Of a stretch of DNA of 58,275 nt, positions 23,475 through 37,318 are shown one piece after another. How positions within the stretch are numbered: the first letter of the stretch is position 1; the number at the start of each line of letters is the position of its first letter. The position numbers were made by a program, and so were the translations under genes. The notes beneath the pieces were generated by a model that saw nothing but the letters and a program-made list of their open reading frames with translations, ran no database searches and had not been told where the DNA came from. The stretch is from Bacillus albus (lineage in GTDB: Bacteria; Bacillota; Bacilli; Bacillales; Bacillaceae_G): positions 1 through 58,275 of the forward strand of contig NZ_MAOE01000036.1 of the NCBI RefSeq assembly GCF_001884185.1, in the 5' to 3' direction.

Positions 23475-24107
23475 TTATTTGCTAACCTTCACAGCGCCTT
23501 GAACAACTACAAGAGATTTCTTAGCACCTGGAACGTTACCTTTTACTAATAATAAGTTGCGCTCAGTGTCAACTTGAACGATTTCTAAGTTTTGGATAGT
23601 AACTTGGTCTCCACCCATACGTCCAGCAAGTTTTTTGCCTTTGAATACACGGTTCGGAGCAACTGGGCCCATTGAACCTGGACGACGGTGATAACGAGAA
23701 CCATGAGACATAGGTCCGCGAGATTGTCCGTGGCGTTTGATAACACCTTGGAAACCTTTACCTTTAGAAATTCCTGTTACATCAACGATTTCACCTGCAG
23801 CGAATACGTCAACTTTTAGCTCTTGACCAACCTCTAATCCGTCCACGTCTGCATCGCGGATTTCGCGAATGAAGCGCTTAGGAGTTGTAGATGCTTTAGC
23901 AGTGTGGCCTTGTTCAGGTTTGTTAGTTAACTTTTCACGTTTATCTTCAAATCCTAACTGGATTGCATTGTAGCCATCAGTTTCAGTTGTTTTCTTTTGA
24001 AGAACAACGTTTGGATTAGCAGCGATAACTGTTACTGGGATTAACTCACCGTTCTCAGCAAATACTTGAGTCATACCGATCTTTCTTCCTAAGATTCCTT
24101 TGGTCAT
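23475..24107 (-). CDS. rplC: 50S ribosomal protein L3
   Basis: A 210-residue L3 beginning [16 protein letters not shown], with the central extension around [21 protein letters not shown] that reaches the peptidyl-transferase centre. Follows rpsJ by 34 bases. Confidence 0.98.
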   Translation of the reverse strand: MTKGILGRKIGMTQVFAENGELIPVTVIAANPNVVLQKKTTETDGYNAIQLGFEDKREKLTNKPEQGHTAKASTTPKRFIREIRDADVDGLEVGQELKVDVFAAGEIVDVTGISKGKGFQGVIKRHGQSRGPMSHGSRYHRRPGSMGPVAPNRVFKGKKLAGRMGGDQVTIQNLEIVQVDTERNLLLVKGNVPGAKKSLVVVQGAVKVSK

Positions 24108-24141
24108 GAGTTACACCTCCTACATTTTTAAGTTATATAAA

Positions 24142-24578
<437 letters not shown>

Positions 24579-24584
24579 TTGTCT

Positions 24585-24613
24585 ATTATACAATGTTATT
24601 CGTCTAGATGCAA
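24585..24613 (-). promoter_or_regulatory. Proximal S10 operon promoter
   Basis: TTGCAT at 24613-24608 and TATAAT at 24590-24585 with a 17-nt spacer. Start expected near 24578. Confidence 0.82.
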
Positions 24614-24652
24614 GCATCTTTTTGTTTGCATCTGCTTTTCTCTACTTTTGCT

Positions 24653-24681
24653 ATTATACATGGCACTTTAAAGAATTTCAA
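24653..24681 (-). promoter_or_regulatory. Distal S10 operon promoter
   Basis: TTGAAA at 24681-24676 and TATAAT at 24658-24653 with a 17-nt spacer. Together with the proximal promoter it drives the S10 cluster. Between this promoter and the tuf terminator (24682-24799) I see only AT-rich spacer. Confidence 0.85.
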
Positions 24682-24799
24682 GTTTTCATCTCATAGAATT
24701 CATTTTACAGTTTCTGGGTTTTGTTTTATTGATTTTATATTACTATAGAAGAAACTCGTCAAAACATAAAAGCATCATTTCATTCATTATATAAACACA

Positions 24800-24836
24800 A
24801 ACAAAAAACCCAAGGGATATTCCCTTGGGTTTTTTT
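24800..24836 (-). terminator. Terminator of tuf
   Basis: Perfect 11-bp stem AAACCCAAGGG / CCCTTGGGTTT with a 5-nt loop, followed on the minus strand by TTTTTTGTTTG. It separates the str cluster from the S10 cluster. Confidence 0.93.
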
Positions 24837-24849
24837 ATATCAGTTAAGA

Positions 24850-26037
<1,188 letters not shown>

Positions 26038-26125
26038 TCTAAATTCCTCCTTAGTTTATATAGGTTATTTTATATTTAGGCTAGAAAGTGAAACTTGCGT
26101 CCCACTTTCTAAGCTTACATAAGTA

Positions 26126-26154
26126 GTTATACGTGAAGAATCGATAAAAATCAA
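26126..26154 (-). promoter_or_regulatory. Internal promoter of tuf
   Basis: TTGATT at 26154-26149 starts one base after the fusA stop; TATAAC at 26131-26126; 17-nt spacer. Downstream, a hairpin with arms AGAAAGTG/CACTTTCT (26111-26083) lies in the tuf 5' leader with no U tract. Confidence 0.75.
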
Positions 26155-28233
26155 TTATTCACCTTTATTTTTTTTGATAATTTCTTCAGAAACAGACTTT
26201 GGTACTTCTTCATAGTGGTCAAACACCATAGAGAATGTTCCGCGTCCTTGAGTGTTAGAACGTAATGACGTTGCATAACCGAACATTTCAGAAAGTGGAA
26301 CCATAGCGCGAACAACTTGAGCGTTACCGCGAGCTTCCATACCTTCTACACGTCCACGACGAGATGTTACGTCACCCATAATGTCACCCATGTACTCTTC
26401 AGGAATTACAACTTCAACTTTCATCATTGGCTCAAGAATTACTGGGCTACATTTAGAAACCGCAGCTTTAAGTGCCATAGATGCAGCGATTTTGAACGCC
26501 ATCTCAGATGAATCGACATCATGGTAAGATCCGTCAACTAATGCAGCTTTAATGTCAACTAGTGGATAACCAGCTAGTACACCATTTTTAAGTGCATCTT
26601 CAAGACCTGCTCCAACAGCTGGGATGTATTCACGAGGAACTACACCACCGACGATCTTGTTTTCGAATTCGAATCCTTTACCTTCTTCGTTAGGTTCAAA
26701 CTCAATCCAAACGTGACCGAATTGTCCACGTCCACCAGATTGACGAGCGAACTTACCTTCAACTTTCGCAGCAGCGCGGAAAGTTTCACGGTATGCTACC
26801 TGAGGAGCACCAACGTTTGCTTCCACTTTGAATTCACGGCGCATACGGTCAACGATGATATCAAGGTGAAGTTCACCCATACCAGCGATGATTGTTTGGC
26901 CAGTTTCTTGGTCAGTGTGAGCACGGAATGTTGGATCTTCTTCAGAAAGCTTAGATAATGCTGTACCCATTTTATCTTGGTCAGCTTTTGATTTTGGTTC
27001 GATAGCTACAGAGATAACTGGCTCTGGGAATTCCATAGACTCAAGGATAACAAGGCTCTTCTCGTCACAAAGAGTATCACCAGTAGTAGTATCTTTTAAA
27101 CCTACAGCAGCAGCGATATCACCAGCGTAAACTGTTGAAATCTCTTCACGGCTGTTAGCGTGCATTTGTAGGATACGACCTACACGCTCACGCTTACCTT
27201 TAGTTGAGTTTTTCACGTATGATCCAGAGTTTAACACACCAGAGTACACACGGAAGAACGTTAACTTACCAACATAAGGGTCAGTCATGATTTTGAATGC
27301 TAAAGCTGCGAATGGTTCTTCATCGCTAGACTTACGTTCTACTTCTTCATCTGTATCCGGAAGAGTACCTTTAATAGCAGGTACATCTAATGGAGATGGT
27401 AGGTAGTCGATAACTGCGTCTAACAGAATTTGAACACCTTTGTTTTTGAATGCAGAACCACAGATTACTGGGAAGAATTCTACAGAAGTTGTAGCCTTAC
27501 GGATACCAGCTTTAAGCTCTTCTACAGTGATTTCTTCACCTTCTAGGTACTTCATCATCATTTCTTCATCAAGCTCAGCTACCGCTTCAATAAGCTTTCC
27601 ACGGTATTCTTCAGCTAGTTCTTTGTGCTCTTCAGGAATTTCAACACGTTGAATGTCTGTTCCTAAATCGTTACCGTACATGTAAGCACATTCTTCAACA
27701 AGGTCAATGATACCATTGAACTCATCTTCAGCACCGATTGGTAACTGAATTGGGTGTGCGTTTGCTTGTAAACGATCGTGGATTGTTCCTACAGAGTATA
27801 AGAAATCTGCACCGATTTTATCCATTTTGTTAACGAATACGATACGAGGTACGCCGTAAGTAGTAGCCTGACGCCAAACAGTTTCTGTTTGTGGTTCTAC
27901 ACCAGATTGTGCATCAAGTACTGCTACTGCGCCATCAAGTACGCGTAAAGAACGTTCTACTTCTACTGTGAAGTCTACGTGACCTGGAGTGTCAATGATG
28001 TTTACACGGTGACCTTTCCATTGTGCTGTAGTTGCAGCAGAAGTAATTGTGATACCACGCTCTTGCTCTTGCTCCATCCAGTCCATCTGAGATGCACCTT
28101 CGTGAGTTTCACCGATTTTGTGAATACGTCCTGTGTAGTACAGAATACGCTCAGTAGCTGTTGTTTTACCAGCATCGATGTGAGCCATGATACCAATATT
28201 ACGAGTGTTTTCTAAAGAGAACTCTCTTGCCAT
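26155..28233 (-). CDS. fusA: Elongation factor G
   Basis: A 692-residue translocase GTPase. G1 AHIDAGKT near residue 17-24, G3 DTPGH, G4 NKMD, and the five-domain layout of normal length. ATG 28233 (MAREFSLEN) lies behind AAGGAG; a frame extending to 28254 adds seven unlikely residues. A 207-base gap, long for this operon, separates it from rpsG and holds a likely promoter and a hairpin. Confidence 0.98.
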   Translation of the reverse strand: MAREFSLENTRNIGIMAHIDAGKTTATERILYYTGRIHKIGETHEGASQMDWMEQEQERGITITSAATTAQWKGHRVNIIDTPGHVDFTVEVERSLRVLDGAVAVLDAQSGVEPQTETVWRQATTYGVPRIVFVNKMDKIGADFLYSVGTIHDRLQANAHPIQLPIGAEDEFNGIIDLVEECAYMYGNDLGTDIQRVEIPEEHKELAEEYRGKLIEAVAELDEEMMMKYLEGEEITVEELKAGIRKATTSVEFFPVICGSAFKNKGVQILLDAVIDYLPSPLDVPAIKGTLPDTDEEVERKSSDEEPFAALAFKIMTDPYVGKLTFFRVYSGVLNSGSYVKNSTKGKRERVGRILQMHANSREEISTVYAGDIAAAVGLKDTTTGDTLCDEKSLVILESMEFPEPVISVAIEPKSKADQDKMGTALSKLSEEDPTFRAHTDQETGQTIIAGMGELHLDIIVDRMRREFKVEANVGAPQVAYRETFRAAAKVEGKFARQSGGRGQFGHVWIEFEPNEEGKGFEFENKIVGGVVPREYIPAVGAGLEDALKNGVLAGYPLVDIKAALVDGSYHDVDSSEMAFKIAASMALKAAVSKCSPVILEPMMKVEVVIPEEYMGDIMGDVTSRRGRVEGMEARGNAQVVRAMVPLSEMFGYATSLRSNTQGRGTFSMVFDHYEEVPKSVSEEIIKKNKGE

Positions 28234-28295
28234 TTGGTGTCTTGCTCCTTCCATATATGGATTGGATTTTTTATTTTAAGTAGCAAAAAAGCCAC

Positions 28296-28325
28296 TTTAT
28301 ATTGTTACACATGTCAGTATGTCCA
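28296..28325 (-). promoter_or_regulatory. Candidate promoter of fusA
   Basis: TGGACA at 28325-28320 and TATAAA at 28301-28296, 18-nt spacer. Each hexamer has one mismatch to sigma-A consensus. It lies within the long rpsG-fusA gap. Confidence 0.5.
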
Positions 28326-28361
28326 GTACCCTCATTATGTAAAACGAGCGCCCAACGAAAG

Positions 28362-28382
28362 GGAGAGGCATTCTCCCTCTCC
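28362..28382 (-). other. Hairpin in the rpsG-fusA gap
   Basis: GGAGAGG / CCTCTCC, a perfect 7-bp stem with loop GAGAATG, followed by CTTTCG rather than a true U tract. It resembles the hairpin before rpsL (29433-29473): both have GGAGAG on the 5' side and CTCTCCCTT on the 3' side. Confidence 0.5.
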
Positions 28383-28440
28383 ACACTTCCATAAGCGACA
28401 AATAAAGCGGTTTATGCTTACATTTATTTTACGTTGAATC

Positions 28441-28926
<486 letters not shown>

Positions 28927-28940
28927 TCATTTTAAAGTTA

Positions 28941-29363
28941 TTATTTTTTAGCAGGTTTTGGTCTCTTAGTACCATATTTAGAACGTCCTTGCATACGTTT
29001 GTCAACACCAGCTGTGTCAAGCGCACCACGAACGATGTGGTAACGTACCCCCGGTAAATCCTTTACACGACCACCGCGAATTAATACTACGCTATGCTCT
29101 TGTAGGTTATGACCGATACCTGGGATGTAAGCTGTAACCTCGATACCGTTTGTTAAACGTACACGAGCGTATTTACGTAACGCTGAGTTAGGTTTCTTTG
29201 GAGTCATTGTACCAACACGAGTACATACACCACGTTTTTGAGGTGCAGAGATATCAGTTGATTTTTTCTTTAAAGAGTTGAACCCTTTGTTTAACGCAGG
29301 TGATTTAGATTTCCATACTTTATCAGTACGACCATTTCTCACTAATTGGTTAATAGTAGGCAT
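28941..29363 (-). CDS. rpsL: 30S ribosomal protein S12
   Basis: A 140-residue S12, central to decoding accuracy. The streptomycin-relevant loops [15 protein letters not shown] and [14 protein letters not shown] carry the usual lysines, so the sequence looks streptomycin-sensitive. ATG 29363 gives [12 protein letters not shown] with GGGAGG upstream. A long hairpin lies between rplGB and this gene. Confidence 0.98.
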   Translation of the reverse strand: MPTINQLVRNGRTDKVWKSKSPALNKGFNSLKKKSTDISAPQKRGVCTRVGTMTPKKPNSALRKYARVRLTNGIEVTAYIPGIGHNLQEHSVVLIRGGRVKDLPGVRYHIVRGALDTAGVDKRMQGRSKYGTKRPKPAKK

Positions 29364-29432
29364 TTGATTATCCTCCCTTCGCATTTTTGTATGACCACAT
29401 ATCCAGGTGGTTCATTATTAGTTGAAAACAAA

Positions 29433-29473
29433 GTTTTTGCAAGGGAGAGCAAATGCTCTCTCCTCACAAAAAC
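29433..29473 (-). other. Long hairpin in the rplGB-rpsL gap
   Basis: Arms GTTTTTG...AGG(A)GAGAGC and GCTCTC CCT...CAAAAAC pair over about 18 bp around an ATTT loop, starting five bases after the rplGB stop. The 3' side is followed by TTTGTTTTC, not a classical terminator tract. A leader, processing site or weak attenuator for rpsL-rpsG is possible. Confidence 0.5.
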
Positions 29474-29477
29474 AGTT

Positions 29478-29726
29478 TTAACTTATTATTCCTATTGCTG
29501 AAGCTCCCACTTGAATCCCCGAAACTTTTCCAAGTTTACGAACTGATTCAACTTTGGTTATGGGTATGTTATGTTGCAATGCAGTACGAATGATAACATG
29601 GGTTAACCGCATATCAGCATCTTCCGCAATGACAACTTCTTTAACTATACCATTTTTGATTGCCTCCAATGTGCGTTTATGACCAACGACTACATTTTCA
29701 GCATTTGACACTTTTTGATAAGACAT
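29478..29726 (-). CDS. rplGB: L7Ae-family K-turn-binding protein (YbxF)
   Basis: An 82-residue protein of the L7Ae/L30e family (VVVGHKRTLEAIKNGIVKEVVIAEDADMR in two parts: GHKRTLEAIKNG, VVIAEDAD). B. subtilis YbxF binds kink-turn RNA and associates with ribosomes. ATG 29726 is preceded by GGAGG. It heads the str cluster, immediately downstream of rpoC, behind its own promoter. Confidence 0.93.
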   Translation of the reverse strand: MSYQKVSNAENVVVGHKRTLEAIKNGIVKEVVIAEDADMRLTHVIIRTALQHNIPITKVESVRKLGKVSGIQVGASAIGIIS

Positions 29727-29767
29727 ATAAATATCCTCCAAAGCATCGTTCAGGAGCAACCTTGCTT

Positions 29768-29797
29768 ATAGTAACATTTTGACTCATACAATGTCAA
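29768..29797 (-). promoter_or_regulatory. Promoter of rplGB-rpsL-rpsG
   Basis: TTGACA at 29797-29792 and TACTAT at 29773-29768 with an 18-nt spacer, between the rpoC stop and rplGB. Confidence 0.72.
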
Positions 29798-29839
29798 CTA
29801 GGATTAACTGTTTTTATACAAAATTTACGACGGAAAATT

Positions 29840-32800
29840 TTACTGTTCCACGTAAACTTCATCGTTTTCTACATTCATGTCGTCTTGTGTTGTTTTTACA
29901 AGATCCACTTTGCGATAACGATTCATACCTGTTCCAGCAGGAACAAGTTTACCGATAATAACATTTTCTTTCAATCCTAGAAGCTCATCGCGTTTACCCT
30001 TAATCGCTGCATCAGTTAAGACACGAGTTGTTTCTTGGAACGATGCTGCAGATAAGAATGAATCTGTTTCAAGTGAAGCTTTTGTAATACCAAGTAGAAC
30101 AGGTCTAGCTGTTGCTGGTTGTTTACCTTGCAGTAACACCTTCGCATTCGCATCAGTAAACTGATGGATATCTAGTAATGTTCCTGGTAATACATCTGTT
30201 TCACCTGCATCACTTACACGAACTTTACGTAACATTTGGCGTACCATTACTTCTACGTGTTTGTCACCAATTTCTACCCCTTGCATACGGTATACTTTTT
30301 GAACTTCACGTAATAAGTATTCTTGGACTGCCGTAATGTCCGTTACTTTTAGTAATTCTTTCGGATCAATAGAACCTTCTGTTAACTCTTTACCGTGGCT
30401 AATTTGCTGTCCTGGAATTACTTTCAGACGAGCACCGTAAGGAATAGCATACGTACGAGCTTCAACTTCACCCTGTACAACTACTTCTTGGCGATCTTTA
30501 ACATCGTTGATCGCTGCGATAACACCGTCGATTTCACTGATAACTGCCTGACCTTTCGGATTACGAGCTTCGAAGATCTCTTGGATACGAGGTAAACCTT
30601 GAGTGATATCATCTCCGGCAACCCCACCTGTATGGAACGTACGCATCGTTAACTGTGTACCTGGCTCACCGATAGATTGAGCTGCGATAATACCTACCGC
30701 TTCCCCTACTTCTACGTCTGTTCCAGTTGCTAAGTTACGACCGTAACACTTCTTACATACACCATGGCGAGTGTTACACGTGAACGCTGAACGAATGTTT
30801 ACAGTTTCAACACCCGAGTTTTCAACGATATGAGCGATATCTTCAGTAATTAATTGATTTTCAGCAACCAATACTTCACCTGTTTCAGGATGTTTTACAG
30901 TTTTTCTTGCAAAACGTCCAACAAGACGATCATATAGTGACTCAATAACTTCATTACCCTCTTTAATCGCACCAATTAATAAACCGCGATCTGTTCCACA
31001 GTCATCTTCACGGACGATTACATCTTGTGCAACGTCAACAAGACGACGTGTTAAGTAACCAGAATCGGCAGTTTTAAGTGCTGTATCGGCAAGACCTTTA
31101 CGCGCACCATGCGTAGAGATGAAGTACTCAAGTACTGTTAAACCTTCACGGAAACTTGATTTGATCGGAAGTTCGATGATACGACCAGATGGATTGGCCA
31201 TCAGACCACGCATACCAGCAAGCTGAGTAAAGTTAGATGCGTTACCACGGGCACCGGAATCACTCATCATGAAGATTGGGTTGCGTTTATTCAAGGACTT
31301 CATCAGTTTTCCTTGGATAACATCTTTTGCATTACTCCAAATAGAGATAACGCGATCGTAACGTTCTTCTTCCGTGATTAAACCGCGACGGAATTGTTTA
31401 ATTACATTATCTACTTTTGCTTGTGCTTCGTGGAGAATTTCATCTTTTTCGCCTAATACAAGAATGTCAGATACCCCAACTGTAATACCAGCTTTTGTAG
31501 AGTATTTGAATCCTAAGTTTTTCATACGGTCAAGCATGCGAGACGTTTCTGTAATTTTGAAACGTTTAAATACTTCCGCAATGATGTTACCAAGGATTTT
31601 CTTGCTGAATGGCGCCACTTCTTCGCGACTAGCAATAATTTCTTTAATGTTCGCACCTTTTTCAACGAAATACTTCGCTGGTGTTTCTTTTTCAAGGTTT
31701 GAATTTGTTGGTTCATTAATATAAGGGAACGACTCTGGTAAGATTTCGTTAAATATTAATTTACCAACTGTTGTTAATAGAAGCATGCTCTTTTGCTCTT
31801 CAGTAAATGTTGCGTTGTTTACTGCACTTGCAGCAACTGCAACACGTGTATGAAGATGTACATATCCATTTTGGTATGCAAGTAATGCTTCGTTTGCATC
31901 TTTGAAGACCATACCTTCACCGATTGCACCTTCACGCTCAAGTGTTAAGTAATAGTTACCTAATACCATATCCTGAGATGGAGTAACAACTGGTTTACCG
32001 TCTTTCGGGTTCAAGATGTTTTGTGCCGCTAACATAAGAAGACGAGCTTCTGCTTGTGCTTCTGATGATAAAGGTACGTGAACGGCCATTTGGTCACCGT
32101 CAAAGTCCGCGTTGTATGCAGTACATACAAGTGGGTGAAGACGGATCGCGCGACCTTCTACTAATGTAGGTTCAAACGCCTGGATACCAAGACGGTGAAG
32201 TGTTGGTGCGCGGTTTAGAAGTACTGGATGTTCTTTAATCACAGATTCTAAAACGTCCCAAACTTCAGGTTGTACACGCTCGATTTTACGTTTCGCACTC
32301 TTAATGTTGTGCGCTAATCCTTTTTCAACTAACTCTTTCATTACGAAAGGTTTGAACAGTTCAAGTGCCATCTCTTTTGGTAATCCACATTGGTACATCT
32401 TTAAGTTCGGTCCTACAACGATTACAGAACGGCCAGAGTAGTCAACACGTTTACCTAATAAGTTTTGACGGAAACGTCCTTGTTTACCTTTAAGCATGTG
32501 AGATAGTGATTTTAATGGACGGTTACCCGGTCCAGTTACTGGACGGCCACGACGACCATTATCGATTAATGCGTCTACAGCTTCTTGTAACATACGTTTT
32601 TCGTTTTGAACGATGATGCTTGGTGCACCTAAGTCCAATAGACGTTTTAAACGGTTGTTACGGTTAATTACACGACGGTATAAGTCGTTTAAGTCAGAAG
32701 TAGCAAAACGTCCACCATCTAACTGTACCATTGGGCGTAGTTCTGGTGGGATTACTGGTAGAACATCTAAGATCATCCAAGATGGCTCATTTCCAGAGTT

Positions 32801-33451
32801 ACGGAATGCTTCTAATACTTCTAGACGTTTAATAGCACGAGTACGGCGTTGTCCTTGTGCTGTTTTTAATTCTTCTTTTAAGAAGTCTACTTCTTTATCT
32901 AAATCGATGTCTTGTAATAGCTTTTTAATCGCTTCTGCACCCATAGCAGCTTGGAATGTGCTACCATATCGATCACGATATGCACGGTATTCTTTTTCAG
33001 AAAGTAATTGCTTCTTATCAAGTGGTGTATCTCCACTTTCTGTTACAACATAAGAAGCGAAATAAATTACTTCTTCAAGCGCGCGAGGGGACATGTCTAA
33101 GACAAGTCCCATGCGGCTCGGGATACCTTTGAAATACCAAATATGAGATACAGGAGCAGCTAATTCGATATGACCCATACGTTCACGACGTACTTTTGCA
33201 CGCGTTACTTCAACACCACATCGATCACAAACTACACCTTTATAACGTACACGTTTGTATTTTCCGCAATGACATTCCCAGTCCTTTTGTGGTCCGAAAA
33301 TACGCTCACAGAACAAGCCGTCTTTTTCAGGCTTTAACGTACGATAGTTAATTGTTTCTGGTTTCTTAACTTCACCGTATGACCAAGAACGAATCTTGTC
33401 AGGTGAAGCAAGTCCAATCTTCATATATTCAAAGTTATTTACATCTATCAA
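29840..33451 (-). CDS. rpoC: RNA polymerase beta' subunit
   Basis: A 1203-residue catalytic subunit. The N-terminal zinc finger (CHCGKY...CDRCG), the clamp helices, the absolutely conserved Mg-binding NADFDGDQM, the trigger-loop/bridge-helix region ([11 protein letters not shown]) and a second zinc site (CGTDRG ... [11 protein letters not shown]) are visible. Start is TTG 33451, with AGGGAGG about eight bases upstream. It follows rpoB by 37 bases. Length and motifs are normal for Bacillus. Confidence 0.99.
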   Translation of the reverse strand: MIDVNNFEYMKIGLASPDKIRSWSYGEVKKPETINYRTLKPEKDGLFCERIFGPQKDWECHCGKYKRVRYKGVVCDRCGVEVTRAKVRRERMGHIELAAPVSHIWYFKGIPSRMGLVLDMSPRALEEVIYFASYVVTESGDTPLDKKQLLSEKEYRAYRDRYGSTFQAAMGAEAIKKLLQDIDLDKEVDFLKEELKTAQGQRRTRAIKRLEVLEAFRNSGNEPSWMILDVLPVIPPELRPMVQLDGGRFATSDLNDLYRRVINRNNRLKRLLDLGAPSIIVQNEKRMLQEAVDALIDNGRRGRPVTGPGNRPLKSLSHMLKGKQGRFRQNLLGKRVDYSGRSVIVVGPNLKMYQCGLPKEMALELFKPFVMKELVEKGLAHNIKSAKRKIERVQPEVWDVLESVIKEHPVLLNRAPTLHRLGIQAFEPTLVEGRAIRLHPLVCTAYNADFDGDQMAVHVPLSSEAQAEARLLMLAAQNILNPKDGKPVVTPSQDMVLGNYYLTLEREGAIGEGMVFKDANEALLAYQNGYVHLHTRVAVAASAVNNATFTEEQKSMLLLTTVGKLIFNEILPESFPYINEPTNSNLEKETPAKYFVEKGANIKEIIASREEVAPFSKKILGNIIAEVFKRFKITETSRMLDRMKNLGFKYSTKAGITVGVSDILVLGEKDEILHEAQAKVDNVIKQFRRGLITEEERYDRVISIWSNAKDVIQGKLMKSLNKRNPIFMMSDSGARGNASNFTQLAGMRGLMANPSGRIIELPIKSSFREGLTVLEYFISTHGARKGLADTALKTADSGYLTRRLVDVAQDVIVREDDCGTDRGLLIGAIKEGNEVIESLYDRLVGRFARKTVKHPETGEVLVAENQLITEDIAHIVENSGVETVNIRSAFTCNTRHGVCKKCYGRNLATGTDVEVGEAVGIIAAQSIGEPGTQLTMRTFHTGGVAGDDITQGLPRIQEIFEARNPKGQAVISEIDGVIAAINDVKDRQEVVVQGEVEARTYAIPYGARLKVIPGQQISHGKELTEGSIDPKELLKVTDITAVQEYLLREVQKVYRMQGVEIGDKHVEVMVRQMLRKVRVSDAGETDVLPGTLLDIHQFTDANAKVLLQGKQPATARPVLLGITKASLETDSFLSAASFQETTRVLTDAAIKGKRDELLGLKENVIIGKLVPAGTGMNRYRKVDLVKTTQDDMNVENDEVYVEQ

Positions 33452-33488
33452 GGGGCCTACCTCCCTTTTAGTCTACAGGTTATCCCAA

Positions 33489-36400
33489 TTATTCCTTAGT
33501 TGTCTCAACTTCGACATTCAATTTATCTGCTGATTGATGATCATCGTCATCTTCCGTATCACGCATTTCAATTTCTGTATCGTCGCTAGACATCATTTTA
33601 ACGTCCATACCTAAACTTTGCAGCTCTTTAATCAATACTTTGAATGATTCAGGAACGCCTGGTTCTGGAACATTTTCGCCTTTAACAATTGCTTCATACG
33701 TCTTAACACGTCCAACAACATCATCAGACTTCACTGTTAAGATTTCTTGAAGAGTATAAGCAGCACCGTAAGCTTCAAGTGCCCAAACCTCCATCTCACC
33801 GAAACGCTGTCCACCGAACTGAGCTTTACCTCCAAGAGGCTGCTGCGTTACAAGTGAGTATGGTCCAGTAGAACGAGCATGAAGTTTATCGTCAACCATG
33901 TGCGCAAGTTTGATCATATACATGACACCAACAGATACGCGGTTATCGAATGGTTCACCAGTACGTCCGTCATACAGGATTGTTTTCGCGTCATTTGCCA
34001 TACCAGCTTCTTCAATCGTGCCCCAAACATCTTCCTCACGAGCACCATCGAATACTGGTGTTGCAATGTGAATGCCAAGGTATCTTGCTGCCATACCAAG
34101 ATGAAGCTCTAATACCTGACCGATATTCATACGAGATGGTACCCCTAATGGGTTTAACATGATATCGATTGGCGTACCGTCTGGTAAGTAAGGCATATCT
34201 TCTTCTGGTAAAATACGAGAGATAACACCTTTGTTACCGTGACGTCCGGCCATTTTATCACCTTCAGAAATTTTACGTTTTTGAACGATATATGCACGTA
34301 CAAGTTGATTCACGCCTGGTGGCAATTCATCGCCATCTTCACGGTTGAATACTTTTACGTCTAAGATAATACCGCCACCACCGTGTGGTACACGTAGTGA
34401 TGTGTCACGTACTTCACGTGCTTTTTCTCCAAAGATAGCATGTAATAGACGTTCTTCAGCTGTTAATTCTGTTACACCTTTAGGTGTTACTTTACCAACA
34501 AGTAAATCTCCATCTTTTACTTCTGCACCAACGCGAATGATACCGCGCTCGTCAAGGTTACGTAATGCGTCTTCCCCAACGTTTGGAATGTCACGTGTAA
34601 TTTCTTCTGGTCCAAGCTTCGTATCACGAGCTTCTGACTCATATTCTTCAATATGAATAGAAGTGTACACATCATCTTTTACAAGGCGCTCACTCATGAT
34701 GATCGCATCCTCGTAGTTATAACCGTCCCAAGTCATGAAGCCAACAAGCACGTTACGTCCAAGTGCTAGCTCACCTAATTCCATAGAAGGACCATCCGCA
34801 AGGATTTCACCTTTTACAACTTCATTTCCAACACTTACGATTGGACGTTGGTTGTAACAAGTTCCTTGGTTAGAACGAATGAATTTTTGCATTTTGTAGC
34901 GATCTAAGTCACCTTTTACTGTTTGACCGTCAACTTCTACATAGCGACGTACCCAAACTTCACGTGCTTCTACGCGCTCAACAACACCAGGATGTTTACA
35001 GATTACTGCAGCACCTGAGTCTTTTGCTGATACGTACTCCATACCTGTACCTACAATCGGAGATTCCGGATTCATTAACGGAACCGCCTGACGTTGCATG
35101 TTCGCTCCCATAAGTGCGCGGTTAGAGTCATCGTTTTCTAAGAACGGAATACAAGCTGTCGCTGCCGACACTACTTGTTTTGGAGATACATCCATGTAGT
35201 CGATGCGCTCTCTATTTGTCACAATGTTTTCACCACGGAAACGAGCTACGATATCTTCACTTAGGAATTCACCTTCATCAGATAATTTCATATTCGCTTG
35301 GGCTACAACATAGTTATCTTCTTCATCTGCCGTTAAGTAATCAACTTGCCCTGTTACAAGACCAGTTTCTGGGTCAACACGACGGTATGGTGTTTCAATG
35401 AAACCAAACTCATTTACTTTCGCGAACGAAGATAATGAGTTAATCAAACCGATGTTTGGTCCCTCTGGTGTTTCAATCGGACACATACGACCATAGTGAG
35501 AGTAATGAACGTCACGCACTTCAAAGCCTGCGCGCTCACGCGTTAAACCACCGGGTCCTAATGCAGATAGTCTTCGTTTGTGAGTTAACTCTGCTAATGG
35601 GTTTGTTTGGTCCATGAACTGAGATAACTGAGAACTTCCGAAGAACTCTTTAATAGATGCAATAACAGGACGAATATTAATTAGTGCCTGTGGTGTAATT
35701 GCATTTGTATCTTGGATCGACATTCTCTCACGAACAACACGTTCCATACGAGAAAGACCGATACGGAATTGATTTTGTAATAGTTCTCCAACAGAACGCA
35801 GACGACGGTTTCCTAAGTGGTCGATATCATCTGTATCCCCTACTTTGTATAGTAGGTTGAAGAAGTAACTGATAGAAGCAAGGATATCACCTGGTGTGAT
35901 GTGTTTTACATCACGAGTAATATTTGCATTACCAATTACGTTAATTACGCGCTCGCCTTCTGACTCAGGAGCATAAATCTTAATAGATTGCAGCTCAACA
36001 TCGCCTTCTACCACTCCACCCATTGGTTTCGCTGTTTTGAATCCAATGTTTTTCTCTAAGTAAGGTAAAATGCGATCAAGTGTACGACGATCTAAGATTG
36101 TTCCTTCTGCCGCTAAAATTTCACCAGTTTCTGGATCCACTAACGTTTCAGCTAAACGTTGATTAAACAATCTGTTTTTAATGTGTAACTTCTTGTTGAT
36201 CTTGTAGCGACCTACATTTGCTAAATCGTAGCGCTTTGGATCGAAGAAACGAGACACAAGTAAGCTCTTAGCATTTTCTACTGTTGGTGGTTCACCAGGA
36301 CGTAGACGCTCATAAATTTCAAGCAATGCTTTTTCTGTGCTATCTGTGTTGTCTTTTTCTAATGTGTTGCTTAAGTATTCGTTATCACCTAAAAGCTCGG

Positions 36401-37022
36401 TGATTTCTTGATCAGAGCCAAACCCTAATGCGCGTAACAAAACAGTTACAGGAAGTTTACGCGTACGGTCAATACGCACATATACAACATCCTTAGCATC
36501 TGTCTCATACTCTAACCAAGCTCCGCGGTTTGGAATTACAGTAGCAGTAAAACCACGTTTTCCGTTTTTATCCACTTTGCCACTATAGTATACGCTTGGA
36601 GAGCGAACTAACTGGGAAACGATAACACGTTCTGCACCGTTAATTACGAATGTTCCAGTCTCTGTCATGAGTGGGAAATCTCCCATGAACACATCTTGTT
36701 CTTTTACTTCACCAGTTTCCTTGTTGATTAGACGCACTTTTACACGAAGTGGTGCTGCATACGTCACATCACGCTCTTTGCATTCGTCTACAGAGTATTT
36801 AGGTTCACCTAAGCTGTAGTCGATAAATTCAAGCGATAGATTTCCCGTAAAGTCTTCAATCGGAGAAATGTCTTGGAACATTTCTCGCAAACCCTCATCA
36901 AGAAACCACTGATAAGAAGAGGTTTGAATTTCGATAAGATTTGGTAACTCTAATACTTCACTAATACGGGCATAACTTCTTCGTTGGCGGTGGCGTCCGT
37001 ATTGAACTAGTTGACCTGTCAA
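33489..37022 (-). CDS. rpoB: RNA polymerase beta subunit
   Basis: A 1177-residue subunit. The rifampicin region reads [20 protein letters not shown] followed by RLSALGPGG, the wild-type sensitive sequence (Asp, His and Ser positions intact). The C-terminal [18 protein letters not shown] is present, followed by an acidic variable tail. I chose TTG 37022 ([12 protein letters not shown]) because it gives the conserved N-terminus and has GAGGGG seven to eight bases upstream; GTG 37031 would be too close to that site. A 290-base leader precedes it. Confidence 0.97.
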   Translation of the reverse strand: MTGQLVQYGRHRQRRSYARISEVLELPNLIEIQTSSYQWFLDEGLREMFQDISPIEDFTGNLSLEFIDYSLGEPKYSVDECKERDVTYAAPLRVKVRLINKETGEVKEQDVFMGDFPLMTETGTFVINGAERVIVSQLVRSPSVYYSGKVDKNGKRGFTATVIPNRGAWLEYETDAKDVVYVRIDRTRKLPVTVLLRALGFGSDQEITELLGDNEYLSNTLEKDNTDSTEKALLEIYERLRPGEPPTVENAKSLLVSRFFDPKRYDLANVGRYKINKKLHIKNRLFNQRLAETLVDPETGEILAAEGTILDRRTLDRILPYLEKNIGFKTAKPMGGVVEGDVELQSIKIYAPESEGERVINVIGNANITRDVKHITPGDILASISYFFNLLYKVGDTDDIDHLGNRRLRSVGELLQNQFRIGLSRMERVVRERMSIQDTNAITPQALINIRPVIASIKEFFGSSQLSQFMDQTNPLAELTHKRRLSALGPGGLTRERAGFEVRDVHYSHYGRMCPIETPEGPNIGLINSLSSFAKVNEFGFIETPYRRVDPETGLVTGQVDYLTADEEDNYVVAQANMKLSDEGEFLSEDIVARFRGENIVTNRERIDYMDVSPKQVVSAATACIPFLENDDSNRALMGANMQRQAVPLMNPESPIVGTGMEYVSAKDSGAAVICKHPGVVERVEAREVWVRRYVEVDGQTVKGDLDRYKMQKFIRSNQGTCYNQRPIVSVGNEVVKGEILADGPSMELGELALGRNVLVGFMTWDGYNYEDAIIMSERLVKDDVYTSIHIEEYESEARDTKLGPEEITRDIPNVGEDALRNLDERGIIRVGAEVKDGDLLVGKVTPKGVTELTAEERLLHAIFGEKAREVRDTSLRVPHGGGGIILDVKVFNREDGDELPPGVNQLVRAYIVQKRKISEGDKMAGRHGNKGVISRILPEEDMPYLPDGTPIDIMLNPLGVPSRMNIGQVLELHLGMAARYLGIHIATPVFDGAREEDVWGTIEEAGMANDAKTILYDGRTGEPFDNRVSVGVMYMIKLAHMVDDKLHARSTGPYSLVTQQPLGGKAQFGGQRFGEMEVWALEAYGAAYTLQEILTVKSDDVVGRVKTYEAIVKGENVPEPGVPESFKVLIKELQSLGMDVKMMSSDDTEIEMRDTEDDDDHQSADKLNVEVETTKE

Positions 37023-37035
37023 CTGCTTCACCCCT

Positions 37036-37115
37036 CAAATCATGAGTATTATAAATGCACAAAAAAATTTGTGCAAAATCACAAATAAATACAACTACTG
37101 CTATTAGCGTAGTCT
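37036..37115 (-). other. Hairpins in the rpoB leader
   Basis: Two minus-strand hairpins precede rpoB: ACTAC.GC / GC.A.GTAGT at about 37113-37094, and TGCACAAA/TTTGTGCA (37075-37056, 8-bp stem, TTTT loop) ending about 16 bases before the ribosome site. The second is followed by TTTATAAT, not a strong terminator tract. No known regulatory family is recognised. Confidence 0.45.
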
Positions 37116-37289
37116 TTTTTCTCTTAAAGATAAATACGTTGAGTCTTTCTACCTGCTCAAAAAAGAAAAATGGCTTCTATAAGAAAACCATCATTCTGTT
37201 TCATAATCTGCTGATTTTACTATCTTTTCCAAGAGAAACAAAAATATACATCTTTCTCAACGCAGAAAATCATATATTGGCATTGTATA

Positions 37290-37318
37290 ATGTTAACATA
37301 GCCAAAAATAACCGTCAA
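37290..37318 (-). promoter_or_regulatory. Promoter of rpoB-rpoC
   Basis: TTGACG at 37318-37313 overlaps the ybxB stop; TAACAT at 37295-37290; 17-nt spacer. The leader from about 37283 to the rpoB start is AT-rich. Confidence 0.68.

Noticed and set aside
29414-29442. Possible promoter TTGCAA-17-AATAAT before rpsL
   Set aside because: The -35 hexamer lies in the 3' arm of the long hairpin and the -10 is poor; a better promoter lies before rplGB.
32613-33053. 146-residue open frame antisense to rpoC
   Set aside because: It lies entirely within a well-supported rpoC coding region on the other strand, has no ribosome site and its composition follows the rpoC codons. Other long antisense frames over rpoB, rplL, fusA and gltX were rejected for the same reason.
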